DNA from: Gordonia rubripertincta
GTDB taxonomy: Bacteria; Actinomycetota; Actinomycetes; Mycobacteriales; Mycobacteriaceae
DNA length: 64,000 nt
Assembly: GCF_038024875.1 (NCBI RefSeq)
Contig: NZ_CP136136.1
Coordinates: 1,364,001 to 1,428,000, forward strand
Direction: 5' to 3'
The first letter of the stretch is position 1; every line of letters starts with the position of its first letter. Below, piece after piece: positions 46,532 to 54,654 of this stretch. The notes beneath the pieces are model-generated. The model worked only from the letters and a program-made list of their open reading frames with translations, did not search any database and was not told the DNA's origin. The translations under genes and the position numbers were made by a program.

Positions 46532-48196
46532 TCATGCAGCCGGTGACGAGTAAGGCACCTCCGCCGGCGACTCGGGCGCCTGGGAGGGCTCCTCGGGAGG
46601 CGGGGCGTACTCGGTGGTCGGCTCGGTGGTGGTCGGTGTCTCGGTGTGGGTTTCCTCCGGCGGCGCCTCGTAGGTCTCGGTCGATGTCTCCGCGGGCGGC
46701 GCCGACCTGGGGATCTCCGGTTGCGCAACGGTCCAGGAGGCGGACCGGACGACGACGGCCCGGGACGAGAGCGCCAGGGTCCAGACGCCCGTCGCGTCGG
46801 TCGCGCCGAGGACGGCGGCCCGTTCCAGCGCCGCGGCACTCACCGAGCGCGGCACGCCGTCGCTGCACGCCAGCGTGATGGTGCCCGACGCTGCACCGGC
46901 CGGGACCGCACAGCTGACCGACAGGCCGGCGTCGTCGAAGACGAAGCTGCCGATCAGGTCGCCGGCGCCGCTGAAGGAGGTCGGCACGGATGCGGCCTCC
47001 GGTGGACTCTGGGCGGCGGGGTTCTCGGACGCGGGAGGCTCGGCCGAACCGGGGGCCGGCACCTCCGCCGAACCCGGGACGCCCGAACCCGGCTCTCCCG
47101 AGGGTGACTCGGCGGGTGAGTCGGAGGCGGGTGTGCCGACCGGCAGCCCGTTGTCCTCGGCGGCACGCTTCTCGACGGCCGGCGCGGCGGCCGGGTTACC
47201 GGCCTCGAGCAGGCCGTTGCGTTCGGCGTCCTCGTCGGTTCCCGCCGTGAAGGGGGTGTTCAGCGACGCCGGTGTGGGCAGCGGTTCGGAGAGCGGTGGC
47301 AGACCCGACAGGTCGAGTAGACCGCCCAGCGTCTGCGGGATGATCTCGCCGGTGAGGAAGTTGAGCAGCTGCAGGACCGACCCGCCGTTGGCGTTCGCGA
47401 CGGGCGTGGGCGCACCCGAGACGATCGTCGTCGAGCGGTTGACCGCGGTGACGTTCTGGTTGTTGTAGGCGATGCGGGTCACCTCGCGGGTGTGGTAGCC
47501 CGGCCACGGCTGACCTTCGAGTCGATATCCGCCGAGGGGCGCCGACACCGGTGGGGCGAGCGGGTTGCCGCAGGAACACATCGCGCGCGGGACACCGGCG
47601 GCGTCGACGTACACCGATGTGCCGCGCTGCAGCACCGACTGGAACGGCTCGGCCCGCCCCGTTGTGTAGGTGTGGTTGGTGACCCAGGTGTCGGCGGTGA
47701 GCACCACCGGGGTGAGGGTGTTGAGGTAGTGCGGGATGGCGGCCGTGCTGATCCCGAAGACGCTCGCCCAGGCGGCGGCCTTCGCCGGATCGGCCATCAG
47801 GCGGTTGCTGAGTGCCGCGGTGTCGCAGGCCATGGTGTCGCCCGTCGCGTACAGGCCGGCCTCGGTGCCGTTGACCGCGCGGCCACCCATGTCCGGTGCC
47901 CCGGCACTCGCCGTCAGGGCGACGTTGGCAGGCAGGTTCCCCGCGCCGGCGACGAGGACCGGATCGGTGAACGGGTCGATGCCGGGGTCGTTGACCGCGG
48001 CGAGCGTGAGACCCGGTACGTAGATGTCCCCCTTGCGGGCCTTCACCACGAAGACGATCCCCGCCGCGAGTACGAGGGCCAGCACGACGACGATCGCCCC
48101 GAGGACGAGGGTGAGGGCCTGCCGGTTCCGGGGCCGAGGAGGGACCGCACCGAAGGGCGTCGAGGGATGGGGCAGGGGACCAGGTGGGTAGGTCAT
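46532..48196 (-). CDS. DUF6777-type membrane-anchored protein
   Basis: 554 residues. A Pro-rich cytoplasmic start is followed by one transmembrane helix (about 27-50, LVLGAIVVVLALVLAAGIVFVV) and an extracytoplasmic domain (about 55-265) with GLYATGDTMACDTAALSNRLMADPAKAAAWASVFGI, HYLNTLTPVVLTADTWVTNHTYTTGRA, LQRGTSVYVDAAGVPRAMCSCGNPL: the blocks I associate with DUF6777. A Pro/Glu/Ser-rich stalk, a second Cys-containing domain (FDDAGLSVSCAVPAG...CSDGVPRSV) and a Thr/Pro tail follow. Function unknown; layout suits a wall-spanning surface protein. Compositional skew in the stalk is strong. Confidence 0.7.
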   Translation of the reverse strand: MTYPPGPLPHPSTPFGAVPPRPRNRQALTLVLGAIVVVLALVLAAGIVFVVKARKGDIYVPGLTLAAVNDPGIDPFTDPVLVAGAGNLPANVALTASAGAPDMGGRAVNGTEAGLYATGDTMACDTAALSNRLMADPAKAAAWASVFGISTAAIPHYLNTLTPVVLTADTWVTNHTYTTGRAEPFQSVLQRGTSVYVDAAGVPRAMCSCGNPLAPPVSAPLGGYRLEGQPWPGYHTREVTRIAYNNQNVTAVNRSTTIVSGAPTPVANANGGSVLQLLNFLTGEIIPQTLGGLLDLSGLPPLSEPLPTPASLNTPFTAGTDEDAERNGLLEAGNPAAAPAVEKRAAEDNGLPVGTPASDSPAESPSGEPGSGVPGSAEVPAPGSAEPPASENPAAQSPPEAASVPTSFSGAGDLIGSFVFDDAGLSVSCAVPAGAASGTITLACSDGVPRSVSAAALERAAVLGATDATGVWTLALSSRAVVVRSASWTVAQPEIPRSAPPAETSTETYEAPPEETHTETPTTTEPTTEYAPPPEEPSQAPESPAEVPYSSPAA

Positions 48197-48414
48197 CGGG
48201 GCGAACTCCTCGTGCCGACGGGCCGGCGAGACCGGCGCGGTCGTGGCGGGCGGAGGCGCTCGCCGAGTTCGAGTATCAACGCCCCATCAGACGCCGGGCA
48301 AGGTCTGACCAGCACAGATCGGACATCTGCCGCCAAATCTCGACCGTTTGGACCACACGGCGTAACGCTGCCGCCGGCGGGCCCGACACACCGGTTCGGG
48401 CCCGCGGGGTGTTC

Positions 48415-49944
48415 TCAGATGCGCCCGAACACCATCGAGTCGTCGATCTTGCTGATGCGGTGATCGAGCGCGTCCCGGTAGTAGTTGTGGCGCACCTTCC
48501 AGTGCCCGTGGGTGCCCGACTTCGGCAGCGCGTCGGGAGACCGTTCGACGTACCCGGCCTTGAGATCCCACAACGGTTGCGCCGTCATCGGCTCGGACCC
48601 GAGGTGCGGGTAGGCATGCGTGTAGCCGTTCTCGCGCATGTACTTCACCAGGGTCGCGACGGATCGCGCGGTCATGTCGGCACGCAGCGTCCACGACGCA
48701 TTGGTGTAGCCCACCGACCACGCGAGGTTGGGGACGTCCTCGAGCAGGTGGCTCTTGAAGACGAAGCGGTCGTGTGGCTTCACCTCGTCGCCGTCGACGC
48801 GCAGACGGGTCCCGCCGAATCCGAGCAGCTGCAGGCCGGTCGCGGTGACGATGATGTCGGCGTCGAGGTGCCGGCCCGACGTGAGACGCACACCGGTCTC
48901 GTCGAAGCGGTCGATGTGGTCGGTGACCATCTCGATCGACCCCTCGGTGATGCCGTGGAACAGGTCGGCGTCGGGGACCATGCACATGCGCTGATCCCAC
49001 GGGTTGTACGTCGGATTGAAGTGGACGTCGACCGGATAGTCGTCGGGCAGGTTCGCGGCGACGTTGGCGCGGATCAGCTTGCGTCCGAGCTTCGGGAAGC
49101 GGTGGGTCAGGTGCACGATCGCCGCGGTCTGCGTCGCATAGCGGAGACGGATCGCCCGATGGGCGGCGGCCGGTGGCAGCAATTTCTTGAGGGCCGGTGC
49201 CAGGTAGGCCTTCTGCTTCGACGAGAAGATGTACGACGGCGAGCGCTGCAGCATCGTCACGTGCGCGGCGTCGTCGGCGATGTTGGGGATGAGGCTCACC
49301 GCCGTCGCGCCGCTGCCGATGACGACGACGCGCTTGCCCCGGTAGTCGAGGTCCTCCGGCCAGTGCTGGGGGTGGATGATCTGCCCGGTGAAGTCCTCGG
49401 CGCCCGCGAAACGCGGCGTGTAGGGCTGGTCGTAGTCGTAGTAGCCCGTCGCGAAGAGCAGGAACCGGCAGCGGTAGGTCTCGGTGCGTTTGTCCGCACC
49501 CTCGCCGACTTCCACGCCGAGTGTCCAGGTGTCGGTCGAGGAATCCCAGTCCGCGGTCAGCACGTGCCGCTCGAAGCGGATCTGGTCGGCGATGCCGTAC
49601 TTGTGCGCGGTGTGCACGATGTACTTCCGGATGTCGGCGCCCTCGGCCAGTGCACCTGGCTTGCGCCATGGCTCGAACGGATAGCTCAGCGAGAAGATGT
49701 CACTGTCCGAGCGGACACCCGGATACCGGAACAGGTCCCAGGTGCCGCCCATTCGGGGCCGACGTTCGAGGATCAGGTAGTCGGCGTCCGGATTCTGCTC
49801 GCGCAGGCGATAGGCGCAGTCGATGCCGGACAGGCCGGCGCCGATGATGATGACGTCCCGCAGCGGGGACTCGGTTCCCGACGACGTGCTGGGCTCGGGA
49901 TCACTGGCTGAGCGGACGGCGTCGGTGGCGTCGATCTCGGTCAC
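48415..49944 (-). CDS. EthA-like flavin monooxygenase (Baeyer-Villiger type)
   Basis: 509 residues from GTG 49944 (GGAGGTCTGC upstream). FAD site VIIIGAGLSGIDCAYRL; Baeyer-Villiger fingerprint FTGQIIHPQHWP (FxGxxxHxxxW); NADP site VVVIGSGATAVSLIP; GLQLLG and TNASWTLRADMTARSV in the C-terminal part. The closest well-known relative by motif order is mycobacterial EthA, which oxygenates ketones and thioamides. NADPH- and O2-dependent, cytoplasmic. Alone on its strand between DUF6777 and arsR. 145 bp of gene-free sequence precede it. Confidence 0.9.
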   Translation of the reverse strand: MTEIDATDAVRSASDPEPSTSSGTESPLRDVIIIGAGLSGIDCAYRLREQNPDADYLILERRPRMGGTWDLFRYPGVRSDSDIFSLSYPFEPWRKPGALAEGADIRKYIVHTAHKYGIADQIRFERHVLTADWDSSTDTWTLGVEVGEGADKRTETYRCRFLLFATGYYDYDQPYTPRFAGAEDFTGQIIHPQHWPEDLDYRGKRVVVIGSGATAVSLIPNIADDAAHVTMLQRSPSYIFSSKQKAYLAPALKKLLPPAAAHRAIRLRYATQTAAIVHLTHRFPKLGRKLIRANVAANLPDDYPVDVHFNPTYNPWDQRMCMVPDADLFHGITEGSIEMVTDHIDRFDETGVRLTSGRHLDADIIVTATGLQLLGFGGTRLRVDGDEVKPHDRFVFKSHLLEDVPNLAWSVGYTNASWTLRADMTARSVATLVKYMRENGYTHAYPHLGSEPMTAQPLWDLKAGYVERSPDALPKSGTHGHWKVRHNYYRDALDHRISKIDDSMVFGRI

Positions 49945-50090
49945 GCAGACCTCCTCGGTGGGGTGCCTCGGCTGTTGCCATCATGCATCAGTTGCCACCA
50001 CCTGTGAACGGAATCACACCGACAGTCACGACGATAGGCCCCGGGCCGAGAATCCGATGCCAGGGGGATGCGTCACGCCAGACGGCTGGT

Positions 50091-50453
50091 TCAGCAGCAT
50101 CCCGTGGTGGCGCTGAGGACATTGCGTAGTGCTTCCAGCGAGTCCGGGCGGGCGCGGTAGTAGACGTTCATCCCTCGTCGGTCGGGTGCGACCATCCCGG
50201 CCTTGCGCAGCTGCCCCAGATGGTGACTCGTAGTCGCTTCGGTGAGCCCGACCGCGGTCGCGAGATCACAGGTGCAGATTCCGTCACCGGTATCGGCGAG
50301 CAGGATCGAGACGAGTTTGATCCTGACGGGATCGGCAATCGCCTTGAGCCGCAACGCGATCTCCAGCGCGGTGTCGTCATCGAGCGGGGCCGCGGACACC
50401 GGCGCGCAGCAGATAGGAGCACTGATGTCGACCATCGGCAAGGTCTTGGGCAT
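50091..50453 (-). CDS. arsR: ArsR/SmtB-family arsenic repressor (arsR1)
   Basis: 120 residues from ATG 50453. Winged helix TALEIALRLKAIADPVRIKLVSIL, LTEATTSHHLGQLRKAGMV, YYRARPDSLEAL. Possible As(III) ligands: CC in APICCAP near the N-terminus, CTC in DGICTCDL at the DNA-binding helix, and a C-terminal GCC. Divergent from arsI with two operator-like sites between them. Confidence 0.9.
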   Translation of the reverse strand: MPKTLPMVDISAPICCAPVSAAPLDDDTALEIALRLKAIADPVRIKLVSILLADTGDGICTCDLATAVGLTEATTSHHLGQLRKAGMVAPDRRGMNVYYRARPDSLEALRNVLSATTGCC

Positions 50454-50476
50454 GACCCGACCATACCCTCGCACTT

Positions 50477-50529
50477 GACATATGTCGAAAAGGTGGCACC
50501 CTGCAGGTGTCAGTAGTTCGATATATGTC
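50477..50529. promoter_or_regulatory. Two ArsR operator-like palindromes in the arsR1-arsI divergent region
   Basis: Site 1 TTGACATATGTCGAA (core GACATATGTC, 50477-50486, perfect). Site 2 TTCGATATATGTC (50517-50529), a near copy 40 bp away. Site 2 lies 21 bp before the arsI ATG, site 1 23 bp before arsR1, so one repressor can control both. Confidence 0.75.
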
Positions 50530-50550
50530 TCACAGGTGAAGGTGATGGTC

Positions 50551-51036
50551 ATGTCCCGTATGCAGCTCGCGCTCAATGTCGATGATCTCGATACCGCGAT
50601 CGAGTTCTACTCCAAGCTGTTCAACACCACCCCGGCCAAACGCAAGCCGGGATACGCCAACTTCGCGATCGTCGAGCCGCCCCTGAAGCTGGTGCTGCTG
50701 GAGAATCCCGGCCAGGGCGGCACGATCAACCATCTCGGCGTCGAGGTCGAGTCGAGCGAGAAGGTGCACGCCGAGATCGCCCGGTTGTCTGGGGAGGGCC
50801 TGTTCACCCAGGAGGAGATCAACTCCACCTGCTGTTTCGCGACGCAGGACAAGGTGTGGGTGACCGGACCGGCGAAGGAGAAGTGGGAGGTCTACACCGT
50901 GCTCGCTGACTCCGAGACGTTCGGGACCAGCCCGAAACTGTTGGAACAGAACGCCACCGAGGACGCCGAGCAGGGTTCGGTGTGCTGCGGCGGCAACGCC
51001 GCAGACCAGGCCGAGGCGCGCACAGCCTGCTGCTGA
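50551..51036 (+). CDS. arsI: ArsI/CadI-type C-As lyase (vicinal-oxygen-chelate family)
   Basis: 161 residues from ATG 50551 (AAGG 8 bp upstream). MQLALNVDDLDTAIEFYSKLFNTTPAKRKPGYANFAI and INHLGVEVES (His ligand) define the VOC fold; NSTCCFATQDKVWV carries the vicinal Cys94-Cys95 that bind trivalent organoarsenicals in ArsI; EVYTVLAD supplies the Glu ligand. C-terminal CCGG and ACC pairs may also bind metal. ArsI splits the C-As bond of methylarsenite and aromatic arsenicals using Fe(II) and O2. Confidence 0.88.
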   Translation: MSRMQLALNVDDLDTAIEFYSKLFNTTPAKRKPGYANFAIVEPPLKLVLLENPGQGGTINHLGVEVESSEKVHAEIARLSGEGLFTQEEINSTCCFATQDKVWVTGPAKEKWEVYTVLADSETFGTSPKLLEQNATEDAEQGSVCCGGNAADQAEARTACC

Positions 51037-51058
51037 CAGCCTCGGTTCGCGTTCTCGC

Positions 51059-51469
51059 CTACCCCGTGATGCGTTCGGCGAGAACGCGAATCCGGTTGGT
51101 GATGTCGTCGCGGATCAGGCGCATCCGCTCGACGCCGTCGGTGCCTCGCGTCGAAGGTTCGTCGGTCTTCCACACCTCGAGGGCGACGCCTTCCGGCGGG
51201 GTCACCTCGGCGGTGCCGACCACCACCACAAGATCAGCTGTGCGCATCAGTTCGTCGGTCAGTTGCCGCGGCTCGTGTCCGGCGACATCAGCGCCGACTT
51301 CGGCGAGCACCTGGGCGGACAGCTCGTTGGCCTGACCGCCGATCTTGGCGGTGGTGCCGGCCGAGGACGCTGCGATCCGGTCGGTGACCGTGGGCGTGAG
51401 ATGTTCGGCCATCAAGGATTCTCCGCGGTTGCTCACACACACGAACAACACCTGCTGTGGTGCGCTCAT
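51059..51469 (-). CDS. Low-molecular-weight-phosphatase-like ArsC with altered P-loop
   Basis: 136 residues from ATG 51469 (ATGA overlap with arsC). The fold is that of LMW phosphatase arsenate reductases (QQVLFVCVSNRGESLMAEHL, LTDELMRTADLVVVVG, IRDDITNRIRVLAERI), but the anion-binding loop reads CVSNRGES: the Arg of the CX5R signature is replaced by Glu, and an Arg sits two places earlier. Actinobacterial relatives with Lys there are known (mycothiol-type ArsC1/2); Glu is unusual. Either a changed catalytic loop or a non-enzymatic partner of the canonical ArsC encoded just before it. Confidence 0.75.
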   Translation of the reverse strand: MSAPQQVLFVCVSNRGESLMAEHLTPTVTDRIAASSAGTTAKIGGQANELSAQVLAEVGADVAGHEPRQLTDELMRTADLVVVVGTAEVTPPEGVALEVWKTDEPSTRGTDGVERMRLIRDDITNRIRVLAERITG

Positions 51470-51891
51470 TGGCCGACCTGCTGGTCGGTGGGTACGAGTT
51501 CGTCGAGCAGGCCCTCGACGAGCCCGCGGATCTGATCGCGGATCGGACGGACCGCATCAATGCCTTGACCGGCCGGGTCGTCGAGGGCCCAATCGCGGTA
51601 GCTGACGCCGGGGAACACCGGGCGCGCATCGCCACAGCCCATGGTGATCACGACGTCGTCGGATTCGACGGTGTCGGGGGTGAGGATCTTCGGTGACTGC
51701 GCGGAGATGTCGATACCGACTTCAGCCATCGCCTCGACAGCGGCGGGGTTGATCGAGTCGGCAGGTGCGGATCCGGCGGAGCGGACCTCGACGCTGTCCC
51801 GGCCGAGGGCGGTCAGGAAACCGGCGGCCATCTGCGATCGGCCGGCGTTGTGGACGCACACGAACAGCACGCTGGGTCGAGAGGAAGACAT
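51466..51891 (-). CDS. arsC: Arsenate reductase ArsC (LMW phosphatase type)
   Basis: 141 residues from ATG 51891 (AAAGGG 10 bp upstream). The P-loop CVHNAGRSQMA is the canonical CX5R (Cys in the VLFVC block); ITMGCGDARPVFPGV holds the second conserved region and WALDDPAGQGIDAVRPIRDQI the C-terminal helix. Reduces arsenate to arsenite, in actinobacteria usually with mycothiol/mycoredoxin or thioredoxin. Translated with the following ArsC-like gene. Confidence 0.92.
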   Translation of the reverse strand: MSSSRPSVLFVCVHNAGRSQMAAGFLTALGRDSVEVRSAGSAPADSINPAAVEAMAEVGIDISAQSPKILTPDTVESDDVVITMGCGDARPVFPGVSYRDWALDDPAGQGIDAVRPIRDQIRGLVEGLLDELVPTDQQVGQ

Positions 51892-51932
51892 GGAACACAA
51901 GCCCTTTCAGCTGTGAATAATGGTCGGAGGAG

Positions 51933-52025
51933 TCACACACGTTCGGCCGCGAGCCCGGACAGGAGCCCGCGAACTCGGGTCTCGAGATGGTCGCGGATCG
52001 CGCGAACCGTGATCGGCCCTCGGGG
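51933..52025 (-). pseudogene. ArsC C-terminal remnant directly behind acr3
   Basis: In the same frame after the acr3 TAA, about 30 codons read GPITVRAIRDHLETRVRGLL, closely like the C-terminal helix of ArsC (GIDAVRPIRDQIRGLVEGLL in the neighbouring gene), then TGA at 51933. Acr3-ArsC fusion proteins are known in Mycobacterium, so this could be the end of a former fusion partner that has been deleted. Confidence 0.55.
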
Positions 52026-53103
52026 TTAAGCATCCGGGCTGACAGCGGCAGGGGCGGAGAAGCGCTTCCGCAACGCCAGGGACACGTAGACCAGAGCCAC
52101 GAGGACGGGGACCTCGATGAGCGGTCCGATCACTCCGGCCAGGGCCTGGCCGGATGTTGCACCGTAGGTGGCGATCGCGACGGCGATGGCGAGCTCGAAG
52201 TTGTTGCCCGCGGCGGTGAACGCCATTGTGGTGGTTCGCTCGTACCCCAGCCCCATCGCGGCCCCTAGCACGAAACCACCGCCCCACATCACCGCGAAGT
52301 AGATCAGCAGCGGCAGAGCGATCCGCACGACGTCCCACGGTTGCGACGTGATCTGCTCCCCCTGCAACGCGAACAGGATGACGATGGTGAACAGCAACCC
52401 GTAAAGGGCCCACGGCCCGAGACGCGGCAGGAACGAGGACTCGTACCAGTCGCGGCCTTTGGTTCGCTCGCCGATGCGGCGGGTGAGGAAGCCGGCGACC
52501 AGGGGTATACCGAGGAAGATCAGCACCGACTTCGCGATCTGCCACGGCGAGGTGTCGATGGTGGTCTGCTCCAGGCCCAGCCATCCGGGCAACACCGAGA
52601 GGTAGAACCAACCCAGCACGGCGAACATGACGACCTGGAACACCGAGTTCAGGGCGACGAGAACAGCAGCGGCTTCGCGGTCGCCGCACGCCAGGTCGTT
52701 CCAGATGATGACCATCGCGATGCATCGGGCCAGACCCACGATGATCAGTCCGGTCCGGTACTCCGGCAGATCCGGGAGCAGGAGCCAGGCCAGCGCGAAC
52801 ATCAACGCCGGTCCGATGATCCAGTTCAACGCCAACGACCCGAGTAGCAGGCGACGATCACCGGTGACCGAGTCGAGTCGGTCGTAGCGCACCTTGGCCA
52901 GCACCGGATACATCATGATCAGCAATCCGAGGGCGATCGGCAGCGAGATGCCGTCGAGCTCGACCGCCGCCAAAGTGTCACCCCAGGCCGGGGACGACTC
53001 GACCGAGCAGCAGTCCGGCGACCATCGCGGCGCCGATCCACACCGGCAGAAACCGGTCCAGCGTCGACAACTTGCCCGCGACCGCGGTGTCGGTGGCGGT
53101 CAC
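52026..53103 (-). pseudogene. arsB: Arsenite efflux permease Acr3, interrupted by a one-base frameshift
   Basis: From GTG 53103 (GTGA overlap with arsR2) the first 39 codons encode LSTLDRFLPVWIGAAMVAGL, a normal Acr3 start, and then CTG GGG TGA stops. Dropping one base of GGGG (CCCC 52981-52984 on the plus strand) continues into DTLAAVELDGISLPIALGLLIMMYPVLAKV and the rest of a ten-helix BASS-fold permease of about 358 residues, with the family's LARCIAMVIIWN (transport Cys) and FTAAGNNFELAIAVAIA. It would export arsenite using the proton gradient. The frame break is the same kind (extra G in CTGGGGTG) as in arsR2 and the CaiB gene. Confidence 0.88.
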
Positions 53104-53463
53104 TGGTCCGCCTCACACGACCGCGTTTCCCCCACGACCGTGGCGAGATCCCGCAGCAGGTCCGACAGTTGTTGCAGCGCTTCGGTGTTCACCCGGTAGT
53201 ACACCCCAGGTCGCGCGGCGCTCGCTGGTCACCAGACCCGCCTGGCGCAGCACCTTCAGATGATGCGAGATCGTCGGCTGCGACAGCTCGAACGGTCCCG
53301 AGATGTCGCACACGCACGCCTCGCCGCCCGGATGCGCAGCGACCTCCGACAGCAACCGCAGTCGAACCGGATCCGCTAGCGCCTTCAGCAGTGGGGTGAC
53401 AGCCCCGGTCTCGTCACCACTCAGGCCGCGGCCCGGTGGCAGCAGGAGATTCTTATTCGACAC
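53100..53463 (-). pseudogene. arsR: ArsR-family repressor (arsR2), interrupted by a one-base frameshift
   Basis: From GTG 53463 the protein reads PLLKALADPVRLRLLSEVAAH, GGEACVCDISGPFELSQPTISHHLKVLRQAGLVTSERRATW, then goes out of frame. Removing one G from GGGG (CCCC 53204-53207 on the plus strand) restores VYYRVNTEALQQLSDLLRDLATVVGETRSCEADQ and a stop that overlaps the acr3 GTG start, the expected ArsR ending. Cys pair in ACVCDI is the As(III) site of this type. The GTG lies 2 bp from the operator, so the mRNA may be leaderless. Confidence 0.88.
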
Positions 53464-53464
53464 G

Positions 53465-53478
53465 TGTCAATATTGACA
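53465..53478. promoter_or_regulatory. ArsR2 operator
   Basis: TGTCAATATTGACA, a perfect 14-bp palindrome directly before arsR2, followed by ACGTCAATT as a possible half site. Sequence class differs from the arsR1 sites (GACATATGTC). Confidence 0.75.
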
Positions 53479-53563
53479 CACGTCAATTCAGGCGACAAGA
53501 CGCCCGCGATCGAGGTGGGCGTACATGCCCTGACCGGAGTGCTGCTCCGGTTCGCAGCAGTCA

Positions 53564-53605
53564 CGCCGATTCCCTGAACGAGCATCGTCGTTCAGGGAAT
53601 CGGCG
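53564..53605 (-). terminator. Large perfect hairpin downstream of the first fasciclin gene
   Basis: CGCCGATTCCCTGAAC (53564-53579) and GTTCAGGGAATCGGCG (53590-53605), 16-bp arms, 10-base loop. It lies in the 267-bp space between the fasciclin stop and the arsR2 start and would end the fasciclin transcript. Nothing else is visible in 53479-53730. Confidence 0.75.
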
Positions 53606-53730
53606 CGTTGTGTCATGTTGCCGGGTTGCCCGGCAGGCCGGTGTATCGGCTGGTCATCGGCGTCCGCGGAGTCCCGATTCTTCCGCGTCCGGGGCTTGTC
53701 AGCCCACCGGAGTTGTTGCTGTCGTGGGTC

Positions 53731-54390
53731 TTACGAGGCAGGCGGGGTCAGCACGGCGTCGATCAGGTAGACCTGGGCGTTCGAGGTGGTGACGCCACCG
53801 CAGACGATACCCGCGTCGTTGACCTTGAGGTTGTCGCCCTCGCCGCTGACGGTGAGCTTCTTGCCCTCGAGGGTGGTGTGCTCACCGAGAGCCTTGTCGG
53901 GGGTCGCCTGACCCTCGACGACGTGGTAGGTCAGGATGCTGGTCAGCAGGTCCTTGTCGGTCTTCAGCTTTTCGACGGTCTCCGGCGGCAGCTTCGCGAA
54001 GGCGTCGTCGGTCGGGGCGAAGACGGTGTACTCACCGTTGTTCAACGTCTCGACGAGGTTGACGTCGGGGTTCAGCTGGCCGGACAGCGCGGCGGTCAGG
54101 GTGGTGAGCTCGGGGTTGTTCGACGCCGCGGTGGCGACCGGGACGGTTGCCATGCCGGCGATCGACGCGGGACCCGAGGGGTTGGCCTCGGCGTAGGCGG
54201 CACAGCCGGGGCCGACGAGGTTCGCGGCCGGGTCGGCGGCGGCGCTCGCGCTCATCGAGCTCATACCGGTTGCGGTGCTGGTGGTTTCGCTCGACGAGTC
54301 GGAATCGTCGCTCGAACAGCCGGCGATGACGCCGACGGCGAGGACCAGTCCGGTCACCGCTCCTGCGATACGGGGAACACGCTTGATCAT
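53731..54390 (-). CDS. Fasciclin-domain lipoprotein (MPT83-like), copy 1
   Basis: 219 residues from ATG 54390. Lipoprotein signal with lipobox VIAGCSSDD (Cys about 25), Ser/Thr-rich spacer, then one FAS1 domain (about 85-219) with NNPELTTLTAALSGQL, YTVFAPTDDAFAKLPPETVEKL, LTYHVVEGQATPDK and SNAQVYLIDAVLTPP. GPGCAAY and VCGGV cysteines may form a disulfide, as in MPT70/MPT83. Surface lipoprotein, probably adhesion- or wall-related. It is about 75% identical by eye to copy 2 next door: a tandem duplication. Confidence 0.92.
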   Translation of the reverse strand: MIKRVPRIAGAVTGLVLAVGVIAGCSSDDSDSSSETTSTATGMSSMSASAAADPAANLVGPGCAAYAEANPSGPASIAGMATVPVATAASNNPELTTLTAALSGQLNPDVNLVETLNNGEYTVFAPTDDAFAKLPPETVEKLKTDKDLLTSILTYHVVEGQATPDKALGEHTTLEGKKLTVSGEGDNLKVNDAGIVCGGVTTSNAQVYLIDAVLTPPAS

Positions 54391-54534
54391 CGTTGATCCA
54401 ATCTCTCCGAGAAGGTTTCGGCTGCTGTGAACCGCAGCCTCACAAGCGTATTCGACACCGTGTGAGAACCGGATGGGCCAGATGTGCCGGTCATCTCTGC
54501 TTTCCGTCACAGCCCGTCCTTGTACCGAACGCAC

Positions 54535-54585
54535 ACATGCCGGTTCCCTGGAGGAGGGGTGTCCTCCTCCAGGGAACCGGCATGT
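54535..54585 (-). terminator. 23-bp perfect hairpin downstream of the second fasciclin gene
   Basis: Arms 54535-54557 and 54563-54585 (ACATGCCGGTTCCCTGGAGG... and its complement), 5-base loop, no mismatch. Located between the two fasciclin genes, 70 bp after the stop of copy 2. No T tract follows on the minus strand. Its core (TTCCCTG) also occurs in the hairpin at 53564. Confidence 0.75.
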
Positions 54586-54654
54586 CACTGTTCGGCAGAC
54601 GTGCGCGGTTCGAGGTGCGTAACCCGTTGCCCGCGAGCTGATCTGTTTACGAAA

